From: a bacterium
GTDB lineage: Bacteria; BMS3Abin14
Reading direction: 5' to 3'
Length of the DNA stretch: 7,638 nucleotides
NCBI GenBank assembly: GCA_022865845.1
Contig: JALHUC010000170.1
Coordinates: 1 to 7,638 of the forward strand
Position numbers and translations under genes: made by a program. This document shows, in pieces, positions 1 to 5,356 of the stretch (the stretch's first letter is position 1; each line of letters begins with the position of its first letter). The notes beneath the pieces were generated by a model, which worked only from the letters and a program-made list of their open reading frames with translations, was not told the origin of the DNA and made no database searches.

Positions 1-19
1 AAAAGCAGGCGTTTCTGTG

Positions 20-1282
20 TTACTCGCCCAGGCTCTGCATTGGCCTCTTGACCACCAAGGCAAGAACCGCGCCGATGATGGACATCATGGCCAGTATGAA
101 GTAGACCTTGTTGTAACCACCGGCGAGGTCGCCGGAGGCCTGGGCCGCCTTCATGACACCGGCGAAGTAGCCCGGAACTATGAATCCGCAGACACCCCAG
201 GCGGTGAACATGATGCCGTAGTTGGCTCCAATGTTCTTTGCGCCGAAATAGTCAGCGGTGAAGGAGGGCATCAGGGCCAGGTAACCGCCGTAGGCGAACC
301 CGACGACACAAAGGCCGATGAGAACCTGCCAGAAGTTCTGTGCGTTCCTGAGGAGGAACAGGCAGGCGACAACATAGGTCGCGTACATGGTGGCGGTGGT
401 CATGTTCCGGCCGAGCTTGTCTGAGGTTGCACCCCAGGCCAGGCGTCCGAGACCGTTGAACAGGGACATGATGCCGAGCGCGGCACCTCCCGACATGACC
501 GCAGCGCCCTTGGAGAGCTCCACGATGATCGGCTTGGCCTGTCCGATGGCGGTAATTCCCACTGCTGTTCCCAGGAAGTACATGACCCACAGGCAGTAGA
601 ACTGCCAGGTTTTCAGCATATCAGCAGGAGCATAGTCCTCCTTGGTGGGGGCGCCGGCCGCTGAGGGCGGCGACCATCCGGGAGGCGTATAACCTGCGGG
701 GGGGACCCGGTAGACCTGAGCGGCACCGATAACACAGATGTAGAAAGTGACCGCCATGATAATAAAGGTTCTCGGGATCGTTGTGGCGTACATCGCTGGA
801 TCGCTGCCAATGAGCTTCTCAATGAGAGGCGCGAAGATCATGGATCCGGCGCCGAAGCCCATAACCGCGAGGCCAACGATCATTCCACGTTTGTCCGGGA
901 ACCACTTCACGCAGGTTGCGATGGGCGTAACGTAAGCGAAGCCCACGCCGAGGCCACCAAGAATACCGTAGGCGAAGATCATGCCGCCGGGGGTGTTCCC
1001 GATAAAGGAAGCCAGAACACAGCCGGTGCCGAGGAGGATGCCGCCAACGCTACCGACGAGTCTCGGACCCTTTTTGTCCTGCCAGAAACCGGCTACGATC
1101 ATAGCCAATGCGAAAAACGCCACCGAGTATCTGTAGGGCGCGATGCTCTGAGCTTTATCCCAGCCGTGCAGGACCTCAAGGGGGCCCCTGAACACGGACC
1201 AGGAATACAGCACGCCGAGACACAGCTGCATGACGAGCGCTGCTCCGACGAATCGCCATCTGTTACCAAGATTTTGTTCCAT
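20..1282 (-). CDS. OFA-family (oxalate/formate antiporter-like) MFS transporter
   Basis: This is a 420-residue inner-membrane transporter of the major facilitator superfamily with about 12 hydrophobic segments in two halves. The loop after the second segment carries the MFS signature G65-x3-D69-x2-G72-P-R74. The equivalent loop in the second half reads GATSDKLGR (284-292), preceded by N276-G-L-G-R280. The central cytoplasmic loop (about 190-225) is Pro-rich with VPPAGYTPPGW, a hallmark of the oxalate:formate antiporter (OFA) family. Known OFA members exchange or import small carboxylates, but the substrate here cannot be read from sequence. The start chosen is ATG at 1282, five bases after a GGAGG Shine-Dalgarno; an in-frame TTG at 1294 overlaps that Shine-Dalgarno and is unlikely. 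The gene stands alone behind a long leader and its own promoter. The family call is firm; the substrate is unknown. Confidence 0.93.
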   Translation of the reverse strand: MEQNLGNRWRFVGAALVMQLCLGVLYSWSVFRGPLEVLHGWDKAQSIAPYRYSVAFFALAMIVAGFWQDKKGPRLVGSVGGILLGTGCVLASFIGNTPGGMIFAYGILGGLGVGFAYVTPIATCVKWFPDKRGMIVGLAVMGFGAGSMIFAPLIEKLIGSDPAMYATTIPRTFIIMAVTFYICVIGAAQVYRVPPAGYTPPGWSPPSAAGAPTKEDYAPADMLKTWQFYCLWVMYFLGTAVGITAIGQAKPIIVELSKGAAVMSGGAALGIMSLFNGLGRLAWGATSDKLGRNMTTATMYATYVVACLFLLRNAQNFWQVLIGLCVVGFAYGGYLALMPSFTADYFGAKNIGANYGIMFTAWGVCGFIVPGYFAGVMKAAQASGDLAGGYNKVYFILAMMSIIGAVLALVVKRPMQSLGE

Positions 1283-1287
1283 TGATT

Positions 1288-1292
1288 CCTCC
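1288..1292 (-). promoter_or_regulatory. Shine-Dalgarno of the MFS gene, decides the start
   Basis: GGAGG on the minus strand lies five bases before the ATG at 1282. The in-frame TTG at 1294-1292 overlaps it and would leave no ribosome site of its own, so the ATG is preferred. Confidence 0.8.
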
Positions 1293-1303
1293 AAAGTTCT
1301 GTG

Positions 1304-1323
1304 GGAGGGATCCTTTCCCCTCC
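1304..1323 (-). other. Small hairpin just upstream of the MFS ribosome site
   Basis: A perfect 6-bp stem (1304-1309 with 1318-1323, GGAGGG/CCCTCC) with an 8-base loop lies 11 bases from the Shine-Dalgarno. No T-run follows, so it is not an intrinsic terminator. It could modulate translation or be incidental. Confidence 0.4.
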
Positions 1324-1361
1324 AGGGTTCATCCCATCACGATGTCCAAAAGGCCAATCCT

Positions 1362-1478
1362 GCTGACCTTTCAGCCTGTGAAGACAGATAGCCCGCCACC
1401 GACGACTTGCGTCGATGCGGACGTTGGCGGTCGGCTCCCACCTCCTTTCACAAGGGATTGCGTCTTTCGCTTTAATCC
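1362..1478 (-). ncRNA. Candidate structured 5' leader (cis-regulatory RNA) of the MFS gene
   Basis: The transcript from the promoter at 1635-1663 would have a leader of about 340 nt, long for a single transporter gene. In minus-strand order its core can form these elements. First, a stem GGATT/AATCC (1474-1478 with 1455-1459) encloses GCG/CGC with a small A-rich loop. Second, an outer stem with one bulge pairs 1447-1455 with 1375-1382. Third, nested inside it are CCGCCA/TGGCGG (1425-1430 with 1393-1398) and CGACG/CGTCG (1410-1414 with 1400-1404). Fourth, a perfect 5-bp hairpin GCTGA/TCAGC (1371-1375 with 1362-1366) has a 4-base loop. The outer stem shares one or two bases at each edge with its neighbours, so not all helices form fully at once. 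I do not recognise the fold as a named riboswitch. The pairing is seen; the regulatory role is inferred. Confidence 0.4.
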
Positions 1479-1634
1479 GGTTTCGTTCAGTATGATCCCG
1501 GAGACATTTCAAAATTTAGAACGGTGTTTATAAGAAAAAAAGGCTCCTCAAAACTGTGCTAAACTTGCTTAAGTGTCTGATTTTTAAGGGTTAAGAGGGC
1601 GCGCCTGGGAGCAGCTCTGCCTCTGTTGTTATGA

Positions 1635-1663
1635 ATAGTAAAACGATGTTTCCTTTATGTCAA
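1635..1663 (-). promoter_or_regulatory. Sigma-70 promoter for the MFS gene
   Basis: On the minus strand a perfect -35 TTGACA (1658-1663) is followed by a 17-bp spacer and TACTAT (1635-1640, four of six matches to TATAAT). Spacing is ideal. The predicted start is near 1628, about 345 nt upstream of the MFS ATG. Confidence 0.65.
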
Positions 1664-1685
1664 GAAAAATATCAAACGCCGTTAA

Positions 1686-1719
1686 GCAGTACGATACCGG
1701 GAATTCGGTATCGTACTGC
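1686..1719. repeat. 34-bp near-perfect palindrome (14-bp stem)
   Basis: The arms 1686-1699 and 1706-1719 are exact reverse complements over 14 bp with a 6-base centre. The element lies between the end of the PflA-like gene and the MFS promoter, 23 bp upstream of the -35 box. Neither side has a T-run, so a simple intrinsic terminator is unlikely. It could be an operator for a dimeric regulator, a transcript-end hairpin or a dispersed palindromic element. It runs straight into the 7-bp periodic repeats and shares the word CAGTAC with the repeats at 2814 and 4004. Confidence 0.75.
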
Positions 1720-1720
1720 A

Positions 1721-1748
1721 GCGTCTTGTGTCTAGATTCTAGCGTCTG
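1721..1748. repeat. Degenerate heptamer repeat (consensus GNNTCTR)
   Basis: Four adjacent 7-bp units share a phase: for example GTGTCTA at 1728 and GCGTCTG at 1742. They abut the palindrome on the left. The CTAGCGTCTGG at 1739-1749 is repeated in inverted orientation at 1817-1827. Confidence 0.65.
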
Positions 1749-1802
1749 GAATAAGCGCCAAAAACCATACTTTTTGAATAATGAGAAGTTGGGAAGCCCT
1801 TG

Positions 1803-1844
1803 CTAGACACCAGAAACCAGACGCTAGGCGCTGGAGACTTGATT
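1803..1844. repeat. Degenerate heptamer repeat (C-T/C-AG-type words)
   Basis: Six adjacent 7-bp units start with C and share internal AG or GG, for example CCAGAAA at 1810 and CCAGACG at 1817. Read in reverse complement they give the same words as 1721-1748. The last units form one arm of the hairpin that spans the PflA-like stop codon. Confidence 0.6.
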
Positions 1845-1877
1845 GGTCAGTGTTCATCGTCGCTCAATCAAGTCTCC
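1833..1877 (-). other. 13-bp inverted repeat across the stop codon of the PflA-like gene
   Basis: The arms 1833-1845 and 1865-1877 are exact reverse complements over 13 bp, with a 19-base loop. The right arm is the last codons of the PflA-like gene and two bases of its stop; the left arm lies within the heptamer array. In RNA this gives a stable stem at the end of the message. No T-run follows on the minus strand, so a role in protecting the 3' end or factor-dependent termination is more likely than intrinsic termination. Confidence 0.6.
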
Positions 1878-2769
1878 GAAGTCCCCACTTGCGCGCCAGT
1901 TCCAATGCGTTCAGATAGTCGGACTGCTGGAGGGGGTCCCCGATGACAGGCTGTCCGACGGCCTCGTGACAAGGTCGGTATTGGGCCATCACGTTCAGAT
2001 AGGTGTTTGTGGAGATCTCCTCGGCGAGGAATCGGAAGGCCTCTTGGGAACCGGCCAGATCCCCGGGAAGGACAAGATGCCGGACCAGGAGACCCCGGTG
2101 CGCGATGCCCTTTTCATCTGTGCACAGGTCCCCAACCTGTCTGTACATCTCACCGACAGCCTTACCGATGACCTCCGGGTAGTCGTCAGCATCGGCAAGG
2201 GTTGCCGCTGTGGACGAGTCAGTAAACTTGAGATCCGGCATATAGATGTCAAAGATGCCCTCGAGGAGTCTGAGGGTCTCGATGGAATCGTAGCCGCCGG
2301 TGTTGTAGACGAGGGGCAGCCGCAACCCCTCCTGGGCCGCCAGGGATACCGCCTTGACTATGGTATGGATCTGGTGGCTCGGTGTCACGAAATTGATGTT
2401 GTGGCAGCCCGATTGCTGCAGGGTGAGCATGGCGGAGGCCAGCTCCGGGACCGAGATTATCTGGCCCCTGCCAAGATGGCTGATATCGTAGTTCTGGCAA
2501 AAGGTACAACCGAGGTTGCAGTTGGTCAGAAAGATGGTCCCTGAACCACGTATCCCTGATAGGGGTTTTTCTTCACCGTGGTGAGGCTGAACGGAACTCA
2601 CCACAGGGAGGTAGCCGGTCCGGCAATATCCCCTTTCCCCTTCTTTCCTGTTGGAACCACACTTCCGGGGACACAGAGTGCAGGGCGAGGCCAGTTGTTC
2701 GAGCTGCTCGACTCTGGCCTGCAGTTCATCGGGGTCCATTTCCATGTATGCGGGAATAAACGGTTTCAC
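1864..2769 (-). CDS. PflA-like radical SAM protein (COG1313 type)
   Basis: This 301-residue cytoplasmic iron-sulfur protein resembles pyruvate formate-lyase activating enzymes. The radical SAM cluster motif is C84-x3-C88-x2-C91 in NCNLGCTFCQNYDIS, the hallmark that binds the 4Fe-4S cluster and S-adenosylmethionine. An N-terminal Cys group C30-x2-C33-x3-C37 plus C49 (in ERGYC) is typical of the COG1313 subgroup and may hold a second metal centre. Members are often annotated as PFL-activating enzyme homologues, but the target is generally unknown. No glycyl-radical enzyme lies in the window, so no partner can be named. The start is GTG at 2769, after a GGAGGA Shine-Dalgarno about six bases away; no better start is nearby. 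The 3' end is folded into a 13-bp inverted repeat. The family is secure; the substrate is not. Confidence 0.9.
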   Translation of the reverse strand: MKPFIPAYMEMDPDELQARVEQLEQLASPCTLCPRKCGSNRKEGERGYCRTGYLPVVSSVQPHHGEEKPLSGIRGSGTIFLTNCNLGCTFCQNYDISHLGRGQIISVPELASAMLTLQQSGCHNINFVTPSHQIHTIVKAVSLAAQEGLRLPLVYNTGGYDSIETLRLLEGIFDIYMPDLKFTDSSTAATLADADDYPEVIGKAVGEMYRQVGDLCTDEKGIAHRGLLVRHLVLPGDLAGSQEAFRFLAEEISTNTYLNVMAQYRPCHEAVGQPVIGDPLQQSDYLNALELARKWGLRRLD

Positions 2770-2822
2770 GGCTCTCCTCCGGGGTTGTGGAGGTGAAGTA
2801 AAGGTGGTAAGGAGCAGTACCT

Positions 2823-2857
2823 CGGTAATCGGTAATCGGTAATCGGTAATCGATTCA
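2823..2857. repeat. Tandem heptamer array, CGGTAAT x4 plus one degenerate copy
   Basis: Four perfect copies of CGGTAAT fill 2823-2850, and a fifth degraded copy (CGATTCA) follows. It is the cleanest 7-bp array in the window, in the divergent gap between the PflA-like and YchF-like genes. Perfect copies suggest recent expansion and possible copy-number variation between strains. Confidence 0.9.
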
Positions 2858-2909
2858 TAATAAACATTGCACCGCCTGAAAAGGCAAGGTACTTGGTGTC
2901 AGGGCATTT

Positions 2910-2944
2910 CTGGCGACTGGGTACTGGAATCTGGATACTAATTC
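2910..2944. repeat. Degenerate heptamer array, consensus CTGGNWA, just before the YchF-like start
   Basis: Four 7-bp units beginning CTGG start at 2910, 2917, 2924 and 2931, and a weaker fifth (CTAATTC) follows. The array ends three bases before the ATG at 2947 and so fills the place where the ribosome site should be. The 12 bases at 2916-2927 recur in inverted orientation at 4010-4021 beyond the gene. Confidence 0.75.
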
Positions 2945-2946
2945 TT

Positions 2947-3999
2947 ATGAAAATCGGTCTCGCAGGATATTCAGGGTCTGGAGTGACGACCCTTCTGGCC
3001 CTCCTCTCGGAGGATCCGGAGCTTGTAAACAGGCACGGAGGCCCCGAAGTACGTTCTATTACCGTTGACGATCCCAGACTGGATCGGCTGGTGGAGCTTT
3101 TTAAGCCCAAGAAGATCACCCCGCTTCAGGTGGAGATCATCGAACTCGGAGACCTGCGGCCTCAGGAGGGCGGCGGCCTGCGGAAGGAGACCCTGGCACG
3201 TTCAGGAGGTCTGGACGCACTGGTTCTGGTTCTTCGTGGCTTTGACGCTCCCATGTCGCAAGGGTGCCGTCAGGTTAAGGAGCTTTCAGATGAGTTTGAA
3301 TCGCTCCTTCAGGAGTTTGCTATTGCCGACCTCATGCCCATTGAGAACCGCCTTGAGCGTCTCGGGAAAGAGGGTAAGCTGGCATCGAGAGAAGCCCAAC
3401 TCCTGACCAGGTTAAGGGAAGGTTTGGAAGAGGGACTTCCCATCAGAAGGATGGGGCTCGACAGGGAGGAGCTGAGGGCCCTTTCGGGGTACAACTTTCT
3501 CACCCTTGTACCCCTCACCGTGGTTGCCAGCGTGGGGGCGGAGGGAGCTCCCGCTCTCGTCTATGGGGATCTTGATGATCGTTGTTCCCGTGAGGGTATG
3601 TCCTATGTAGAGATTTCAGTCCTTGCGGAGTTCGAAACGCTGGAGATTCCCGAAGATGAAAGGGGACTCTTTCTGGCTGACCTGGGCATCAAGGTGCCTG
3701 CAAGGGAACGGTTCATGGGGACCCTTTTCACCCGATTGACCCTTGCCACCTTCTTCACAGTGGGGGAGAAGGAGGTCCATGCCTGGGCCATCCCTGAGGG
3801 CACACCCGCGGCCAGGGCGGCAGGAAAGATCCATACTGATCTGGAGCGGGGTTTCATACGGGCCGAGGTTATAGCTTACGATGAATGTATCGCCCTGGGC
3901 GGTTTGAACCAGGCCAAAGAGGTGGGCAAATTGAGGATCGAGGGGAAAGATTACATCGTCAAGGACGGAGAGATCTTTCATGTGAGGTTTAATGTTTAA
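2947..3999 (+). CDS. YchF/OLA1-like protein with degenerate GTPase motifs and intact TGS-like C-terminal domain
   Basis: This 350-residue protein is close to the normal YchF length (about 363) and aligns along its whole length. The C-terminal domain (about 265-350) is highly typical: FFTVGEKEVHAW, AGKIHTDLERGFIRAEVIAY, and GKLRIEGKDYIVKDGE ending in HVRFNV. The N-terminal nucleotide site is not. The P-loop reads GYSGSGVTT (7-15), with Val13 where the Walker A lysine belongs. The DxAG switch is replaced by ELGD (66-69), and the base-recognition motif (NVDE type) by SVGA (195-198). The frame is open throughout, so it is not an obvious pseudogene. YchF proteins bind ATP or GTP and associate with ribosomes; this one probably cannot bind nucleotide in the usual way. 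The start is the ATG at 2947, which opens with the YchF-like MKIGLAG; a TTG at 2893 would add a repeat-encoded tail. No good Shine-Dalgarno is visible. Confidence 0.88.
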   Translation: MKIGLAGYSGSGVTTLLALLSEDPELVNRHGGPEVRSITVDDPRLDRLVELFKPKKITPLQVEIIELGDLRPQEGGGLRKETLARSGGLDALVLVLRGFDAPMSQGCRQVKELSDEFESLLQEFAIADLMPIENRLERLGKEGKLASREAQLLTRLREGLEEGLPIRRMGLDREELRALSGYNFLTLVPLTVVASVGAEGAPALVYGDLDDRCSREGMSYVEISVLAEFETLEIPEDERGLFLADLGIKVPARERFMGTLFTRLTLATFFTVGEKEVHAWAIPEGTPAARAAGKIHTDLERGFIRAEVIAYDECIALGGLNQAKEVGKLRIEGKDYIVKDGEIFHVRFNV

Positions 4000-4003
4000 A
4001 CTT

Positions 4004-4024
4004 CAGTACCCAGTACCCAGTAGA
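4004..4024. repeat. Tandem heptamer array, CAGTACC x2 plus CAGTAGA
   Basis: Two perfect CAGTACC units and one variant start four bases after the YchF-like stop codon. Weaker 7-bp periodicity continues to about 4073, for example CTGCAAT at 4025 and CTGCGGT at 4032. The CCAGTACCCAGT at 4010-4021 is the inverted copy of 2916-2927. Confidence 0.75.
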
Positions 4025-4088
4025 CTGCAATCTGCGGTCAATACCTGGTAGACATCAGCTTGGTAAGTTGGTAAATTCTCGCGGCTTT

Positions 4089-4109
4089 ATGTCTGACATC
4101 TGATTGTTG
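4089..4109. repeat. Degenerate heptamer repeat upstream of hisG
   Basis: Units ATGTCTG at 4089 and ACATCTG at 4096, with a weaker third at 4103, share a 7-bp phase. The possible hisG -35 box falls inside it. Confidence 0.5.
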
Positions 4110-4121
4110 TCTACTTAATAC
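4093..4121 (+). promoter_or_regulatory. Possible sigma-70 promoter for hisG
   Basis: CTGACA (4093-4098, five of six matches to TTGACA) is followed by a 17-bp spacer and TAATAC (4116-4121, a weak -10). It would start transcription only about 14 bases before the hisG start codon, with the ribosome site right at the 5' end. This is a weak call. Confidence 0.3.
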
Positions 4122-4128
4122 TTGAGAG

Positions 4129-4134
4129 AAAGGA
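4129..4134 (+). promoter_or_regulatory. Shine-Dalgarno of hisG, supports a TTG start
   Basis: AAAGGA lies seven bases before TTG at 4142. The next in-frame candidate, ATG at 4184, has no comparable site. Confidence 0.65.
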
Positions 4135-4141
4135 AAAAAAC

Positions 4142-5050
4142 TTGACCGATAAAGAGAAAAAAGTGCTGGAAAACGGCAACGGGATGCTCAAGCTGGGCAT
4201 CCCCAAGGGGAGCCTGGAAGAGGCCACCATTGACCTTTTCCGCAAGGCGGGTTGGCGTATCACCCGTGGGTCCAGGAACTACTTCCCTTCGGTGGATGAC
4301 GACGAGCTGACATGTTCCCTCGTTCGGGCTCAGGAGATGTCCAGGTTTGTGGAGGAAGGGATCCTGGACGTTGGCATCACCGGCAGGGACTGGATATTGG
4401 AAAACGATTCCGACGTGGTCTGGATTGAGGAGTTGGCCTACTCGAAGGTCAGCCGTCGTCCGGCCCGCTGGGTCGTCATTGTTCCCAAGAACAGCCCCTA
4501 CGAGAAGATCGAAGACCTGGCCGGCAAGAAGCTGTCAACAGAGCTTGTGAACTTTACCAAAAGATATTTCGCTGAGCGCAATATCGAAGTCAAGGTGGAT
4601 TACTCCTGGGGTACCACGGAAGCGAAGGTAGTGGAGGGGATCGCTGATGCCGCCGTGGAGGTGACCGAGACGGGAAGTACCATCAAGGCTCACGGCCTGA
4701 AGATCATCCACGAGATGATGCAGTCCAAACCCTACCTCATCGCCAACAAGAAGTCTTACCAGGATCCGGCTAAACGGAAGAAGATAGATACCATCGCCAT
4801 GCTCCTCAAGGCAGCGGAAAAGGCAATCGGGATGGTGGGCATCAAGCTGAACGTGCACCAGGAGCAGTTGGAAAAGATAGTTGCCCTTCTGCCGAGCCTG
4901 AACGCACCCACTGTGGCCGGTCTTTACAAGAGTGACTGGTATTCGGTGGAATCGGTGGTTTCCGAGGAGACGGTACGCCAGCTGCTGCCGCGGTTACTGG
5001 AAGAGGGCGCTGAAGGGATCATAGAGTATCCGCTCAATAAAATAATTTGA
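4142..5050 (+). CDS. hisG: ATP phosphoribosyltransferase, long form (HisG)
   Basis: HisG catalyses the first, committed step of histidine synthesis, joining ATP and PRPP to give N1-(5-phosphoribosyl)-ATP in the cytoplasm. At 302 residues it is the long form, with a C-terminal regulatory domain, so it needs no HisZ partner. Visible motifs are [11 protein letters not shown] near residue 18, GITGRDW (78-84), the segment [12 protein letters not shown] (132-143), and the PRPP-binding loop VTETGST (174-180). The C-terminal ACT-like HisG_C domain runs from about 220 and ends in [15 protein letters not shown], typical of the family. That domain is where histidine feedback inhibition acts in known long forms. 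The TTG start has a good Shine-Dalgarno and adds a short charged N-terminus; ATG at 4184 would begin right at MLKLGIPKG and remains possible. No other his genes are in the window. Confidence 0.97.
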   Translation: MTDKEKKVLENGNGMLKLGIPKGSLEEATIDLFRKAGWRITRGSRNYFPSVDDDELTCSLVRAQEMSRFVEEGILDVGITGRDWILENDSDVVWIEELAYSKVSRRPARWVVIVPKNSPYEKIEDLAGKKLSTELVNFTKRYFAERNIEVKVDYSWGTTEAKVVEGIADAAVEVTETGSTIKAHGLKIIHEMMQSKPYLIANKKSYQDPAKRKKIDTIAMLLKAAEKAIGMVGIKLNVHQEQLEKIVALLPSLNAPTVAGLYKSDWYSVESVVSEETVRQLLPRLLEEGAEGIIEYPLNKII

Positions 5051-5085
5051 TTGAGAATTGAGGATTCCGGATTCAGAATTGAAAA
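5051..5085. repeat. Degenerate heptamer array, five units of TTSNGRA type
   Basis: Five consecutive 7-bp units, each starting TT, begin at the first base after the hisG stop codon; examples are TTGAGAA at 5051 and TTGAGGA at 5058. No base separates gene and repeat. Confidence 0.75.
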
Positions 5086-5128
5086 GCAAAGAACAGCGCA
5101 GGTAGATTAGCAAACTGAAGGCCGCATC

Positions 5129-5179
5129 GTCCCTCGACTCAACTTGGGATCCTGAGCAAACGATAGTGCGTCGATGGAC
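5129..5179. repeat. Degenerate palindromic intergenic element
   Basis: Outer arms GTCCCTCGAC (5129-5138) and GTCGATGGAC (5170-5179) pair at nine of ten positions. Between them an imperfect palindrome around GGATCC (5143-5156) pairs fully if G-T wobbles are allowed. The layout resembles decayed copies of the TCGAC/CTCAGGATCCTGAG-style dispersed repeats seen between genes in many bacteria; that likeness is from memory. Confidence 0.45.
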
Positions 5180-5219
5180 AGGGTTAATCTTACATCTTTT
5201 AGATCACAGGCCTTTTCCC

Positions 5220-5240
5220 ATCACGAATCACGAATTACGG
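5220..5240. repeat. Short heptamer array, ATCACGA x2 plus ATTACGG
   Basis: Two perfect ATCACGA units and one variant lie in phase, followed by CACTGAG at 5250 and again at 5259. Confidence 0.65.
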
Positions 5241-5294
5241 CTTATTCACCACTGAGCTCACTGAGAAGTGCAGACCCCCCCATTTCCGCGAAAT

Positions 5295-5326
5295 AAAAAA
5301 AGGCCGCCCATGGGGCGGCCTTTTTT
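5295..5326. terminator. Bidirectional intrinsic terminator
   Basis: A perfect GC-rich stem, GGCCGCCC (5302-5309) with GGGCGGCC (5313-5320), has a 3-base loop and is flanked by an A-run on the left and a T-run on the right. The flanks also pair, and each strand has a U-tract after the stem, so it can stop transcription both ways. It lies 31 bp past the stop of the Rho_N gene on the minus strand, its clearest client, and could also stop read-through from hisG. Confidence 0.93.
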
Positions 5327-5356
5327 ATCTCTTAGAACTTATCACTTATCTCTAAA

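Larger units (their letters stand above)
5051..5356. other. 306-bp gap between hisG and the Rho_N gene
   Basis: No coding frame here looks real. The gap holds the heptamer array (5051-5085), an AT-mixed stretch without clear structure, a degenerate palindromic element (5129-5179), a second short heptamer repeat (5220-5240), a CACTGAG pair (5250-5256 and 5259-5265) and the two-way terminator (5295-5326). Confidence 0.7.

Noticed and set aside
17..424. 135-codon plus-strand frame at the left edge
   Set aside because: Antisense shadow of the MFS gene, with no family features.
1375..1500. c-di-GMP-I (GEMM) riboswitch in the MFS leader
   Set aside because: A GAAA followed by GACGCAA is suggestive, but the flanking helices and spacing to a receptor helix do not match the consensus as I know it. 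Left as an unnamed structured leader.
1099..1512. 137-codon minus-strand frame starting in the MFS leader
   Set aside because: It overlaps the MFS gene in another frame, has no recognisable domain and no good ribosome site.
1535..1560. Intrinsic terminator in the MFS leader at the 7-U tract
   Set aside because: GAGGAGCC precedes the U-tract, but I find no adjacent strand that pairs with it; only a 5-bp match about 65 nt away.
2823..2857. CRISPR array
   Set aside because: Units are 7 bp with no spacers, far below CRISPR repeat length, and no cas gene is present.
2893..2946. Upstream TTG start extending the YchF-like protein by 18 residues
   Set aside because: The extension is mostly translated heptamer repeat, and family members start at the conserved KIGLAG-like segment encoded from 2947.
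2947..3999. YchF-like gene as a pseudogene
   Set aside because: The frame is uninterrupted over the full family length and the C-terminal domain is strongly conserved, so loss is limited to the nucleotide-binding motifs.
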